Made by a program: the position numbers and the translations under genes. The notes beneath the pieces are model-generated. The model was not told the origin of the DNA. It did not search any database and saw nothing but the letters and a program-made list of their open reading frames with translations. From Holacanthus passer (taxonomy: Eukaryota; Chordata; Actinopteri; Pomacanthidae), in contig JAFREQ010000063.1 in assembly GCA_025331565.1 (NCBI GenBank), positions 2,226,501 to 2,290,500 on the forward strand: a DNA stretch of 64,000 bases, read 5' to 3'. Below, in pieces: positions 1 through 11,584 of this stretch. The first letter of the stretch is position 1, and each line of letters starts with the position of its first letter.

Positions 1-819
1 CTGGATAGCATGAATTTCAGCCAATTTTATGGAAATACAAATTTCAAAACTTTCAAAAAATTCCATTGAAATTCAACTTTGTCATGGAAAGTGTTGGTCA
101 AGGCTAAATTTGACCTGATAGTAGCGCTAGAGAAAAGACAGTGACATCACTGTTGGACGTTTTTACAAGTGCAACGAAGCAAAACTTCTCATCAGAGGTG
201 GTTTAAAACTTTCGACCAGAGAGGGCAGCAAAACACTGCTTTTTAGCCTGGTGTTGTTTTAAATGTGTTTAGAGTTTTAATGTAAAGCTCACTTGTCAGC
301 TGCAGTTGATTGCATTAAACATGCATTTATTTATTTTAATGAAATCTTGAACATAGTTTTATTGTTATCGTTATATTAATTTCACCAATATTGACAAGCC
401 CCATGGTGTCAAAATCAAATTCAGTGGATATCAGTCTAGTAGTTTCTGCTCTGGACCTGACAGCGCCACCCTGAGGCCCTGCCAACAATTAACCCAAATA
501 ACATGTCGAGGTGTCATTTTGAAACAGTACAGCTGAATTACAGATTGGGTGTTTGAATGATGGACAACAACAATGACGGGTGAGTGTCTCCTCGTGGGAA
601 CAGGACAGCAGGTCAGGTAATGCATCACTGGACAGTTGTAAATTGCTTTTATTGGTCTTGCCAGGGTCTTAGGGTTAGACTGAGGTTATTCAAGGCTCAA
701 ACATCTCCAGACACACTCATATTCACACGCGAGATATATGCGCACAAGCTCTTTGTCACTGACTCTCCACAGGCTCTATCTCTTTGTCTGCAGGGTTAAT
801 CTGAGGGCCAGATCAAAGG
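1..819. other. AT-rich non-coding DNA, nothing recognised
   Basis: This stretch is single-copy-looking and mostly AT-rich. It becomes more mixed after about position 580. Short open frames overlap on both strands (for example around 431-799), but their translations are low in information and show no domain, so I do not call a gene. Confidence 0.6.
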
Positions 820-1260
820 GTCAGGTCCAGGAGATAAACTCCGGCCCTGGAGGTTCCAGCCCCCTTCTCTCTGTATATCTGCAAATCATTAAGCTCAAGG
901 TGATTCACGGCAGCTCACCGAGTAGCCCCAGAGGATTCTGGGCCAGATAGACGAGGATTTGTCCGAGCCGTTGCCGTCGACCCCGCTGCCACTCATGCCG
1001 ACGTTACTCTGTCGCTCGGCTTTGAGCCTCTGCATGCTCTGAACCAGACATGAGAGCCACTCAAGACACCCCTCGAGATAAAAGACCCTTCACCCCTGAC
1101 AGGATGGGATCTCGCTGAAAACACACCATGCAAATTATACTCTCTGCCTGCTTTGTATGAGGGATCTCCAAGAAGGAATCCTTTTGAAAAGGCCAAATAT
1201 TCAGTCGGTTGAATGTCTGGAGGGTTTATTAAGCAGAAAATTTTCAATGGGGAAGCAAAA
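820..1260. promoter_or_regulatory. candidate conserved non-coding block
   Basis: The block is repeat-poor and of mixed composition, with isolated CpGs around 960-1020 (several CG steps around GCCGTTGCCGTCGACC). It includes an octamer-like ATGCAAAT-type word (CATGCAAATTAT near 1128) and short TTATTAA words. No sustained reading frame exists in any strand. This texture is typical of vertebrate enhancers, but conservation cannot be seen from one sequence, so the call is inference. An unspliced UTR or a lncRNA exon are alternatives. Confidence 0.3.
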
Positions 1261-1390
1261 GGCCGTGCTTGTTCCTGCTTGATTTGGAATACACTTCTAA
1301 CAATGTCGACAGGGGCGGATGAATGGATACATGTGTCATCGCTGCTGACACGCTAAATGAAGGGTATCAAAGCATGGAGGTTTGGCCAGA

Positions 1391-1490
1391 ATGAGCGAGA
1401 GGGGAGAAGAAAGGGGCAGAAGGAGAAGCGTAGGAGAGATAAGCGCAAATAAAGAAAGTAGGAAAGATTGAAGAAAAGAGAATGAGCCAC
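1391..1490. repeat. purine-rich low-complexity tract
   Basis: About 100 bases are almost only A and G on the plus strand, broken by a few T and C. The tract is imperfect and not a simple tandem repeat. Such tracts can form triplex (H-DNA) and create pseudo-ORFs rich in Lys, Arg and Glu (or Ser, Leu and Phe on the other strand). Confidence 0.7.
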
Positions 1491-1494
1491 AAGA

Positions 1495-1795
1495 AAAAGG
1501 CACATGAGAGGCAGCTGGGCGGCTTTTCAACGAGTTTCCATTATTGGGTTTTGAAAGAGGACTCGCCGCCGCAGCCTCTTGGTTCCACGTTGGTATGTTT
1601 CTTCATCAGTGAGACAGCCGTGTGTGGCGGGATGAGGGGGTGGGGTCGGCCTCTGGCTAATTGGGATCCCAACCTTCTTCAGAGGACAGAGAGGGCTCTC
1701 ACCTCAGTGCTTTGACACCTTTAGAAGGAGACAGCTGACGCCAAGGTGCCCCCCACCCAAGAAGAGAAGAAGGGTGGAGGTAGGATGAGGGTGCA
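1495..1795. promoter_or_regulatory. candidate conserved non-coding block
   Basis: The mixed sequence contains CTAATTGGGATCCC near 1657, which combines a homeodomain core with an inverted CCAAT. It also has ATTATTGGG near 1540 and GC-rich stretches (GGGGGTGGGG). There is no simple repeat. A 77-residue open frame crosses it but resembles no family I know. Enhancer-like by texture only. Confidence 0.28.
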
Positions 1796-3530
1796 CCTCA
1801 GGGCGAGCTTTGGAGCCGTGACTCAGGTTCGCCTCTGTGTTTGCGTGAATGTTGCTTTGCCTGCGTTTCGATGTGTGTGTCCGTCGGCCTGTATTCGTGC
1901 ATATACATGTGGAAGCCTGCACACTCACACAGGGAGGTGAGTGTGCGTTCTGTGCATCCGACTGCGTGTTGCTCATTCCAGGTATTCAGCAGGGTGTGTA
2001 ACAGGGTGTGACCACTGCATGAAACGCTGACAACAATGACAAACTGTTTTTCAAAATGTCTTAGAGGTCAATTATAATTCCTTCTAAATATGGTTTGGTA
2101 AAATACAAAAAAAAAAATGCCCTTGACACATCTATGAATACTTAAGCCCGGGACACACCTGAAGACCAGTGGAAATTTACAAAGACTAGACGAACCACAC
2201 ATAAAGATTGTTTCCACCAACTTGCAGTGTTTTTTTTTTAAGTCTTTGACAGACAGGTCGGGGCATAAACATCATGACTTAAGCACATTAGATAACACAT
2301 TGAACAACTGGTCAATGATGGGGGGAGCTCAGGCGGTAGATGACCCTGCAAATTCGCTAACTGTTGCCAAATGTCACGTGTTTTTGTACCAAATCAAACA
2401 TGGACGACATGCACTTTTTATATGGATGCAGTGCAAATTCATTTATATATAAGTGTTTGTGTACACATATGGTACATGTGAAAACAATCACAGATCCCGA
2501 AAAGCTGACATCACCAAAGCTAATTTTACCAGGAACATAGTTGGTAGCTAGCTCACATTAATCTTTGCCTAGCTGGTTGGTTCAAAGCCTTAGCGACTAT
2601 AACCCAACTTTGTTTATCAATCCAGTTGTGTTCATTCACTTTTTCCTCAATTTCAGTTGTCCAGTGCACTCGCCATTCTTCTTATTTTGTTTATTTACTC
2701 ATTATGTTATTCCTTGATCGCAAATATCGAATCAAATATTCAATAAAAAAGTCTTTATAAGAAGGACTAGCAGAAACTGGATTTGAAAACTTAAAGATTC
2801 CCTCCGTTCAAAAAAATGTGCTTTTCTTGTGATTATGTCCCCTAAAATGTCTGATCTTGATAGTACTTGATAATATTGACAGAGCAGATGTGCTTCCAAC
2901 CATGTTAAACTTTAAGAATTACAGTCTTTACATGTCACACACTATATGAGTTTATCTGCAGACTGTGAACACTGTGAACTGACTCAGACTGGAACAGACC
3001 TGGTCCAGCTTGGTCCAATCAGTCACACATATTCATAACCAGCTCCACTGTCAAAATGAGTGCTTTTAAATGCTTTTATACCAACTACGTCAATTAAACC
3101 AAAGTGTTAGTTAATGTTCACAATATACAAATGTGTAAAATTAAACTGAATGAAACTCAAAAACATATTAGCAAACCATAGATAGAGTTACTTACCCTGA
3201 ATATCTTAATTGATTCTGCATTATATTGTAATTAATAAGCTAATTCACGAGAGCCTGAAGCACTACTTGATCTGACTGTGTTATTGACAACATGAATAAA
3301 ATATGTTACATAAACAGTGGTTGTTTTCATATTAAATTTCATTCTCATAAGAAAGGGATTTATTATTATTTATTCAGGTTTCTTCCCACGCCTTGAAATC
3401 AATTTTATGACAGAAGACAGACAATATTAAAGGTTTACCTCTTCCAAGTCGAATATTGTCAAAAAGCTGGAGACCATTTGCAGATTACATCTATCAGCAT
3501 TTGGTTGGTGTTAGGCTGGTGTTCATTTCA
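1796..3530. other. non-coding DNA with GT/AC-interrupted start
   Basis: Positions 1820-1960 are rich in interrupted TGTG/CACA words, an old degraded dinucleotide repeat. The rest is AT-rich with short A and T runs (near 2107 and 2228) and no recognisable gene or repeat. A GGGACACACCTG-like word near 2151 may be the edge of an unrecognised dispersed element. Confidence 0.55.
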
Positions 3531-3534
3531 AACG

Positions 3535-3745
3535 CTGGGTGTGACCCTAAATCCGCTCGGGCCGCTCTGAGCCACGCAGCCCCACCGACGCCGCCGTCCT
3601 CAGCCAGCTGATTTCCTGAAACATCAGAGGCCAGGAGTCAGATGGCACCAGATGGGGAGATGGAGATAAATGTGGACAACAGCGCCGAGGCTTTGCAGTT
3701 GCATCATCGGTCTCGATGCAACCATGTCAGCATCGTAAAGATCCA
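3535..3745. promoter_or_regulatory. GC-richer candidate regulatory block
   Basis: This is a sharp local rise in G+C and CpG (CCGCTCGGGCCGCTCTGAGC near 3551, then CCGACGCCGCCG) inside AT-rich flanks. It contains a perfect inverted repeat, GTTGCATC at 3698-3705 and GATGCAAC at 3715-3722, with a 9-base loop. No open frame of interest. Could be an enhancer or a short CpG island. Confidence 0.3.
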
Positions 3746-6045
3746 TTAGTGAAATGGCTGTGGTTACGATGAACTAGATAACATACTGAGATTGTCTATT
3801 TAACGCACACATAATCAGATTAAATTATGAAACGATGAAATGTACTAAACAATGAGACGCTACCAGTTGGCATTTTGCATGGTAGCTTGATGCCACTGGT
3901 GTGAATGAATGTAAATTTTAAAGCACTATGGATAAAAGTACAATATAAATTTACCTCCAATATGGCCGTCTGAGCTGATGATAGGTCACACTGCATGAAT
4001 CGGTGCAGCACTGTATGAAGTAAAGCTTGAAATATAAAACGTAACTATAAAAAGAAATTACATGTCACCATACGCAGCAGCACTAAAAGAGAGACACTTG
4101 TCACATACCTGCTGTATAGTCAGTCATGATGAATCGATAATCAGTGATCCTCCATATAAAACAACGGAGAGTCACCTCCAGTTCACAGCTGATGCAAACC
4201 AGTAGGACTTAATTTGCCCAATATGAAAAGGTGAGGAATTGAAGTGAAGAAAATATTTTGTAAATCCAAACAGAAGCAGGAGTTACACATTTAAACATGC
4301 ATTTAAGATCTGATAAGATTTGAACAATGTGATATAAATATAACTTTTGATATGACAGGAGATGGCAATGCTAAACTTAAACTAATAAGTGTCTCATCTC
4401 AGATATTAACTTGCATTGTCAAAAAGAACATGCAATATTTCATCTCATCAATCTTTCTACTTGCACATCTGCACAGTTTTGGATGTTATGAACACAAAAA
4501 TAAAAATGCTTCCAAGAGTAAAAGGGTTTTGTATTAAAGAGATAAGAGAAAATAACAGCCGCAAGAACGACTTGTCTTAATTCGTAGTTTCCAGTTCAGG
4601 TGCCTGCAGGTAATGATGCATGTTTCCATCCTGTTCTTTTAATTGTAGCTAAATATTAATCCTGCCTTGTAGTGTGGTTTAAAAACACGAAGAGTGGTAG
4701 TTATTAGGAGATTATATCGTGGTGTTGAGAGATGAAAACATGTATTATTCCTCAGGGGAAAATACAAGAGCCGTGATTATATTTGTATTAATGCGTCCTA
4801 CTGTTTCCATCAACATGTAACCGATTATTTTGTGGTTTGTGTGGCAGGTAAAGTAATGAAATTGGCAGATGAGGTTTGGTATCCAACAAACAGCTCATAA
4901 CAGCAAATTTCCAGAGCGGCTAATGCTTCAGGGTTAAGATCCAATCAGGGTGTGTGCACCTAAAGGTGAGTTTTCACCATTCTACCATGTCACAGATAAA
5001 CCATCTTTTTGGGTAAACAACACCTGTTTTAGAAGCAAACAACAACTGCTTGTGATCAAACAGCGGGTGATGTGTGATCATCTCAGCCTGCGCTCAGTGT
5101 TTACGGCCGTACACCATCGTTAAAGCCACTAAACGGCGAGAGCACGATGGAAAAAATATTATTGGCATGAAGGCAGAGTTGGATTTATCTCCACATGGAC
5201 CAAATGAGAGAGTCAACCAGAACTGTAATGGGCTTCATCTGGATCCAAAGCTGTTAAATCTGGCACCTACATTTTAATATCCCAAGTCTACTGGCAGTAA
5301 CAGACACCAACACATGTAGTGATGGGAAGTGCAATTAAGTGTAGACATGCTATCTTACAAGATCATCCCACAGTAAGACGCAGGCACAGAACCCATCAGC
5401 ATTTGACCTTTTTCTAATTGGTTTTATCCCAATGAAGTGCACTTTAAATACTGGTGATACACAAGTAAATCATTTATCTTAATGAATAGAAGAATTTTTA
5501 TTGAACAGATCATTATACATCTGAAATATGTCTGAAATCTGTGCATCAACAAAAGCAGCAAATGACCTGATGGGACTCAAACAGACCATAACCAAGACAT
5601 CTATGAGGATTTTCTCCACAGATGACTTGACTATAACACGGACAGATGACGTTTACACAAAGAAAAAAAAAAAAAACCTAATCGGTGCCAAACTCTGCTT
5701 TTTCTGGATCTACACTCCGGTGTGTAAAAATAAATCCAAGCCTGTGGGTGAAGAAGACGTTTACAATGCAGAACATCTCAGCCCGGCTTTGCCCTGATGC
5801 CACATAAGTCTTGACCTGTCAGCTCATTGATCCTCGGATCCTGAGACGTGTCAAACTGATGACACACACCAGCAGAGAGGAACAACCTTCAGGAAACATC
5901 CTCCGATATTGTAATTATGTTAATAAATAAGTCTTCCACTGCAAAAGAAATGCATTTCTTCATCCATGATTGTAGCTGTCACATAAGTTTAGGAGCAACA
6001 ATGCATATTTTGAACCTGCATTAACTGATTTTGAAAAATTGAAAA
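3746..6045. other. AT-rich non-coding DNA, nothing recognised
   Basis: Long AT-rich stretch with only small random frames. A run of 14 A lies at 5663-5676. A short mixed region near 5060-5260 carries an open frame, but no ATG-led protein of recognisable type. I see no RNA gene and no repeat family here. Confidence 0.6.
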
Positions 6046-6047
6046 AT

Positions 6048-6255
6048 AATTGCTAACTTTGTCTGTCTGTCATTTGGTGCTGGGCAGGTAGAATACACTG
6101 GGATTATCAGAGCTTTTTTTTCTTGCTGCCTGAGAGAGTGAAGCAAAACAATGAGCTGAAAGATGTTAAACAGCCATGTAGTGAAGAAATTGCAGAGTCT
6201 GATGAATATTGACTTTGGGTTTGACCCCTTTCACATTACACAGTCATCTGATTAA
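6048..6255 (+). repeat. dispersed repeat family C, copy 1
   Basis: This copy shares GCTAACTTTGT (6052-6062) and the module AAAACAATGAGCTGAAAGA (from about 6146) with copies near 27663/27741 and 31226. The words GTCTGTCTGTCATTTGGTGC and GGGCAGGTA between them belong to a teleost interspersed repeat I recognise by sequence but cannot name. Boundaries are approximate, and no target-site duplication was found. Confidence 0.65.
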
Positions 6256-6289
6256 TTTTGGACATAAAAATATTGATTAGAACATCTTT

Positions 6290-6480
6290 AAGTACTTGAA
6301 AATCGTACAAGGGTGTTTTAACTTTGTGCAACTTTATTTTCTACAGAGGTAAATATTGTACTTTTTACTTTACTACATTTTTCATGGTTGTCACAGTTGA
6401 ATATGTTTCATACTTAACATGCAAATTCTGCAAATAAATGATGCATTGTTAAAGGTGTGCAACAGAAATTTAGTAGTAAA
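6290..6480. repeat. dispersed repeat family B, partial copy
   Basis: The words AAGTACTTGAAAATCGTAC, TATTGTACTTTTTACTTTAC and TACATTTTTCATGG match the interior of the AAGTAC-rich teleost repeat seen almost complete at 29669-30036. The outer ends are degraded, so this is a partial and probably old copy. Confidence 0.5.
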
Positions 6481-6484
6481 GGCT

Positions 6485-7125
6485 GAGATATCCTGAGTTT
6501 TAGTCCCTTTTATGGTTCAAGCTCCAAAAACACCAAATCCTACAATTCCCACAATGTAACTGGAAAGTGTCTGTCTTTGAATCCTCCACGCTTCCTGACA
6601 GCCCACGTCTTTCAAACTCCATAATAATTAGTGTTATAAAAACAATCAATCAAATCAGCACCTCAACAAAATGTTCAAAACGTCCCCGGTTCCTGACGTC
6701 TGTCATGTGTCACACAGATATCTCAGCCCAGTCAGACAGACCAGACAAGCACCAGAGTGAGGTAAGAAAACACCCCTGAAGACGGATTATGTCTGAGAAA
6801 ATCTACCCAGGAAGATGGACAGGTGGAGCCGACCTGGTGGTCTTGGGCTGGGAAGGAGGCTGAACCCAAAAGACTTTGGTCTGGGGGTGGAAATTGTGTT
6901 TCTGGATGCACATGTAAACATGAACCTGTGTGTATTTGTGTGCTTTAACACATGGTCGAGTGTGTGTGTCTGCGTCGCGTCGTCTTTTTTTGTGCTTGCT
7001 CAGGCCACACATGTACGTCTTTGTTCGCGTGTTTGGGGTGTCAGGGTCTTGACGCTTTAAGCCTTTTTTCCTTTATACCTTCAGGAAGAAAAGGCCCGAG
7101 GCTTCACACACACACACAATTCACA
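6485..7125. other. non-coding DNA with small CA/GT hairpin
   Basis: The stretch is mixed, with several short open frames at 6803-7060. It includes TG-rich words (6955-6970) and ends in a CA run at 7105-7118 followed by GTGTGTG at 7128-7136, which can pair as a small hairpin. No domain-bearing translation. Confidence 0.5.
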
Positions 7126-7129
7126 GAGT

Positions 7130-7560
7130 GTGTGTGCAGAGCGCAGACAGCAGGCCTGGGTGTCATCTATTCCTCCTCTGAGTTCAAAGTCCAGCAGAAC
7201 AATGAGCCACAATTAGGAGCTTACAGAAGGGATCAGGGCCTTTCGCTGCCGGGTTAACAGATACTGATGGAGATGCACACGCAAAATCATGCTTCTGTCT
7301 TTCCATTAATGTTTGCCTCTTGTCTTTCTTTGAATCTATCTCTCCTCCGTATGCGTCTTGCTTTTCTGTTCTCGACCAAAGAAAGGTGTTTTAAAAAGGA
7401 AATAATGGCTATTAGAGACGACTTCATCAGAGTTAATGGAAGCGATGTAATTGTGTGGAGTGGCAGGGATCAGGAGGCCCAATCGCTGATTCCCATTAAG
7501 ATGATTACTTTCTGGAAAACTTGGTGGTCCAGGAGGAAATGAGTTCATTTGATGATTGAG
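7130..7560. promoter_or_regulatory. candidate conserved non-coding block
   Basis: This repeat-free block has enhancer-like texture: CACAATTAGGAGC near 7208, ATAATGGCTATTAGAG near 7402, GTTAATGG and GTAATTGTGTGG near 7447. An ATG-led frame of 91 codons (7267-7542) crosses it and ends in a basic stretch, but it is hydrophobic-mixed without any domain, and the other strand is equally open. I read the low stop density as chance within a conserved non-coding element. Confidence 0.32.
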
Positions 7561-7743
7561 AGTGTAAATACAAAATATACAATGCATTCAGTCTGTTTGT
7601 TGAAGGATGCATTACATGTGGAGCAAAGAAATAAGACAGCAGACGTTTCTTGAAACTTAAAAACTTTAACAAATTAAATTCTGGCTTAATGGATGATAAT
7701 TTGTCACACTGTCATTACTCATTTGAGGAGCACTGACACCAGG

Positions 7744-8014
7744 GCTGCATCTAATTATCACTATTGTTATTGATTAATCTCTCTGCTATTTTTTCAATTA
7801 ATCAATTATCTAGTCTGTAAAATGGCATAAAACTCACATGACAAATTCTTAGAGAAAGATTCTTAGAGAGATTGCAATGAGATAAAACAAAGAAAAACTG
7901 CAAATCCTCACATTTAAGAAGCTTGAACCAGTAAATATTTTGCTTGATAGACGTCTTAACCCGTCATTAAAATTGCTGTTAACTCACTAATTAACTCATC
8001 AATTAATTTCAGTT
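7744..8014 (+). repeat. MITE-like dispersed repeat family A, copy 1
   Basis: It begins GCTGCATCTAATTATC, continues with ATTGATTAATCT, CAATTAATCAATTATCTAG, and CTGCAAATCCTCACATTTAAGAAGCTTGAA, and ends near AATTAATTTCAG. This is the widespread teleost repeat whose ends read GCTGCAACTAA...CAGC. Orientation is opposite to the fuller copy at 19633-19957. It has no coding capacity. Confidence 0.75.
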
Positions 8015-8029
8015 CACTCTTTCTACGAT

Positions 8030-8165
8030 TAATATTTGTATAAAAATTAAACACAGACTAAATAAAACACATACACACCCTCATACATTTAAACACACAG
8101 AATAGAACATGTACTATAAACTCAAACACAATTAAAGACACACACATACACAGCTCTACCCCCTC
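8030..8165. repeat. AC-rich low-complexity stretch
   Basis: Many short ACACA words interrupted by AT-rich sequence, with CACACACATACACAG near 8139. It looks like a decayed (CA)n array. Confidence 0.55.
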
Positions 8166-8420
8166 CACCCATTAAAGCACATTGTCCATGGTGTCCCCTC
8201 TGTCTGCGTCCCAGTCATTGTGTTGGTCCAGTGTAACTGGAGACCAGTCTAGACTGGCTGGCTACTGGCTCTAATCCTCAGAAACATGCAGCTGAATCAA
8301 TCTGAAACCAGAGAGCCGCCTGCCGTCGCCCCTGTTAGCGGCCCGACAACACAAACACTCATTCATTAAACACAAACACGCAAATAACAGACATTTACCG
8401 ACAGACAGCAGCTCCTGTCA
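8166..8420. promoter_or_regulatory. candidate regulatory block with CCAG/CTGG palindromes
   Basis: This mixed, repeat-poor block holds nested inverted words: CCAGT-GTA-ACTGG near 8228-8240, then the perfect 14-base palindrome CCAGTCTAGACTGG at 8244-8257. A CG-containing stretch follows near 8315-8345 (GCCGCCTGCCGTCGCC). No coding frame. The function is unknown. Confidence 0.27.
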
Positions 8421-9224
8421 CTGCTCTAATACTAGCCTGATGTATTATTGGTGTTATTGGTGACAGCAGTGATATGATATAGTAATAGTTGTGGTAGTGA
8501 TATTAAAACAGTGGTGATCGTAGCAGAGGTGTAGTTGTCGTTGAGCCAAAACTTCTATTACTCACAACACAACAGCTTCTTAAATAATCCTCCGATAACA
8601 ACTTTTATACCATGCTGAAACTATTATTCAGTTAATCGAATGAAAATGAACAAACACGCAGCGACAAACACGCAAGCATTTACTGAGTGCAAAAGATCGA
8701 CTGGGTGCAGCTTGTATCTTGAGTATCTTTGGACGTTTGGTCAGACAAAACAAGCTGTTCAAAGATGTCATGACTGACTAACTTGTGAATTTCTCGTCTA
8801 CAAAATGTGTTGAATAATCATCAGATTAAGTAACTGTAAAAATAACTGTTAACAATATATGGTGTGACACCAAACATCTGTCAGACAGAAGGTGTTAATT
8901 CTAAAAATAAAACTTCTTGAATCGTCTGTGCTTGGATTGAAGCTCATATGATTTTAAGCTCTGTAAATCATCACATAATGCAGAGGCCATGTAAGATGAT
9001 AACAAAGATTAAACAAACAAACAAACAAACAAAAGATAATATGGGAGCTGAGAATGACTTTGTTCTTGTGTGATCATCCATGTAAACACTCATGTGGCTC
9101 CTGAGGCCACATCAGTAGCCACAGCAGTGTCCTACTGTCCATGTCTGACTCTTGTCCACTGAGGATTGGATTTGGATTTAGGGGCCATTGTAATGCTATA
9201 ATGAAAACACTAGTTTAAAAGGAA
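8421..9224. other. AT-rich non-coding DNA with (AAAC)n
   Basis: AT-rich and without recognised genes. It includes the tetranucleotide array listed separately at 9011-9034. Confidence 0.6.
9011..9034. repeat. (AAAC)n microsatellite, about 6 units
   Basis: The tetramer AAAC repeats without interruption across 24 bases, read directly from the sequence. Confidence 0.95.
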
Positions 9225-9482
9225 GTTGTAAAAGGGCTGATTGTTGCCAGGTATAATATTCACCATATGCACCATCTTAGTTTAGCACATTAGGATGCAA
9301 ACATTCTTAATCAGCACTAAACACAATGTGCAGTTTGTGGATATTTGGTCATAAAATAAAGCATTTGACCTGATGGTGGTATTAGATGAAAAGTTATTAC
9401 AATTCATCTTGAGAGGAACATAAATGTTGGCAGCAAATTTAATGGAAATCCATAAAAAAAATGGTTGCAGAAACAATTCCCT
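9225..9482 (-). repeat. composite dispersed repeat family D, copy 1
   Basis: Recognised modules in order: CAGGTATAATATTCACCAT, ATCTTAGTTTAGCACATTAG, ATCAGCACTAAACACAATG, TATTTGGTCATAAA, TTGACCTGATGGTGG, AAGTTATTACAATTCATCTTG and AATTTAATGGAAATCCAT. This order matches a long teleost repeat that I know by sequence. Strand is arbitrary: the module order is opposite to the GGATGGATTGCCATG reading. No protein is encoded. Confidence 0.7.
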
Positions 9483-9489
9483 TCTTACA

Positions 9490-9695
9490 TTAGTGTCTTA
9501 GCATGCTGTCATTTGCTCATTAACACAAAACACAAAGCACAACTTAGGTTGAAGGAAATATTATATATTATATTATATTATATATTACTCATAAATTTAA
9601 TTAAAGGACAAACAGAAATTTTGACCTGATGATGGATTAAAATTTAGGAAAGCTATTCCAATTAATCCCAGGATCCACAATGCTAGTGTGGCTAA
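9490..9695 (-). repeat. family D, second adjacent copy
   Basis: The same module order restarts: TTAGCATGCTGTCATTTGCTC, ATTAACACAAAACACAAAGC, AGAAATTTTGACCTGATGATGG. This makes a tandem-like pair with the preceding copy, and a TTATA-rich stretch (9558-9587) is inserted in between. It is more degraded than copy 1. Confidence 0.6.
9558..9587. repeat. (TATTA)n-like AT repeat
   Basis: About 30 bases are composed only of A and T, in TATAT/TATTA units. Confidence 0.85.
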
Positions 9696-9699
9696 AAGC

Positions 9700-10975
9700 A
9701 CCATTATAAGAGACCAGTCAAGGGTTTCAGATTTTTTGGGCCTTTTTGGTTGTTTGCAGAGATTTAAGCCTCCTTTAACCCAGTTTACAGTATTTAGATA
9801 CGACACAAGCTCAGTCAGGGAATATCACAACATCCACAGCTTTCACCCAAACAGACTTCCCTACCTAATGAATCAATAAATCAAAACTTAATTCTTAAAA
9901 AAACTGGGAACAAGCCGCATCTTTAACAGCTGGTTTGTGGTTTGGGTGTAACCACGTGAGAGCCCTGATTTTTTTTTTTTAAATTCTGATCTTCAAAATT
10001 GCTGCCAGCATCTACATGAAAATGCATCTGAAACATGACCAGCTCAGAGGAACGTGTCATTGGGAAAAGTATGTTCTAGCGGTGGAGGAATGAGTGTCGA
10101 GCAGATGGTCCCATGTCAGCAACTTATTACAATTCATTTTGCCACTTCAAAGCTGCAACCACACATTCATGAAACACAATCAGTGCGGGGGAATTTGTTG
10201 TCAAGAGAGGAAAAAAAAAAAATCAAATTAATCGAAGACTAAAAATGATGATGAGCAGAAACATATGGTGAGGAGGCCACAGATGACCAGAGAGAATGTC
10301 AGCGATGTCTGGACCTCGTGGAGCATTTTTTTTCCATGAGCCTGACAGACCTCAGATCATCTTTACGTCCACGTTCTGGCTCATTGTACAACGTGACACT
10401 GAGGGATGATGGGAGGAGAGGAATGGAGCGGATGGTATGACAGTCAGACATGGTGAAATGACTCCCGATCTGAGCCATGTAACATGTGCGTCATTTGTCT
10501 TATGGTTTGATCTGAGTCTAAAGATGAATCTGCTACTGAGGAAGATCATCAGTCTGTAACCAAAACCTTTGAACCAGAGACCTGCTGTCGCATAGAAAGA
10601 AAGGCTACTGTACGACAAGAAGACTTATTTCTCTTCTGGAAAAAGGAAACCAAGGAGAGTGAAAAATCATATTAATGTAAGTTTAGGAATGAAAAAATGA
10701 GGGTGTGTTTTTTAAAGTATTCATAATGATTATCTGTTGATCACATATAATTAAAATATCCCAAACTCCCAAAACTCAAATTCAGTTCTGGTTAATGTCA
10801 AAGCATAAAGCAATAAAATAATGAACACAAACAAATTTTTCCATTTCATGTGATGAGGCTACAATAAAAACTAACATGTTGGACTTCCAATATTTACTCA
10901 AGTGTGAGATACTGGGCCTTCGTGAAGGGCTGGAACAAACATACGTGTTTACTGTATGTAATCTATTCTCATTTT
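9700..10975. other. non-coding DNA, nothing recognised
   Basis: The stretch is AT-rich with a run of 12 T at 9969-9980 and A-rich runs near 10210. Short open frames at 9688-9879 and 10352-10618 carry no recognisable domain. Confidence 0.55.
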
Positions 10976-10979
10976 CTAT

Positions 10980-11360
10980 TTAAAGGTATGCTGTGCAGTT
11001 TGGGCCCTCATTTAGTTTGTATTTTGCATGCACATGGGGAAACACATGCACATGCACTATTCCACAAATTGATATTTGCCAGCGGCAACATGCAAAGAAA
11101 CAGAAATGCACCAATTGAAAACAGGGAAGAAGATGAAGACTGCTCGCCGACAAAGACGAATGTAAATAATACAGGATTTAAATCAAAGTTTTCAATAAAT
11201 CAGCCTGAGGACTTTATTTGTGACCCTTTAAATCAAATCACTAAAGCAATGTCAACAAGTCCTCCAAATAAAAACGGATGCGATGCCACTATCAGCAGGA
11301 CGACGTCGTCTGTCAGCAGCTGCCGAAACTGTCGCAAATCACTGGTGCAAAAATAAAACA
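10980..11360 (+). repeat. possible decayed transposon fragment with open frame
   Basis: An open frame runs through 10904-11356 without an initial ATG (it opens on GTG), giving about 150 codons. The 5' half reads like random or repeat sequence. The part from about 11100 is Asn/Ser/Thr-rich and hydrophilic. Words such as TGTAAATAATACAGGATTTA (11160) are reminiscent of a teleost interspersed repeat. I do not call a gene. A decayed mobile element is the best guess, held weakly. Confidence 0.3.
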
Positions 11361-11389
11361 GTTTCCTTGATCTTGAACCGCTATGGTTG

Positions 11390-11580
11390 AGCTTTGGTTT
11401 GGTTCTGGCACAAAAATGACTTGGTTAGGGAAAGATGGTGGTTTGCATCACAATTCTTGGTTAAGGTTGAAGAATGATCGCGGCCACAGTTACAAGAAAC
11501 CAGTGTTGACTGTTGAAATGTGAAGTGACATGTTGTTGACCCGTTTAACCACCCTGACAGCCTGCTACACATCCTTTGTC
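11390..11580. repeat. dispersed repeat family E fragment
   Basis: The words ATGACTTGGTTAGGGAAAGA (11426) and TTCTTGGTTAAGGTTGAAG, followed by CCGTTTAACCACCCTGACAG, belong to the teleost repeat rich in TTGGTTAGGG / CCTAACCAAG that also appears, reversed, at 43860-44010. Confidence 0.55.
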
Positions 11581-11584
11581 ACAA

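Noticed and set aside
10904..11356. 150-codon plus-strand frame as a gene
   Set aside because: It has no initiating ATG near its start and no recognisable domain. Words in it suggest a dispersed repeat.
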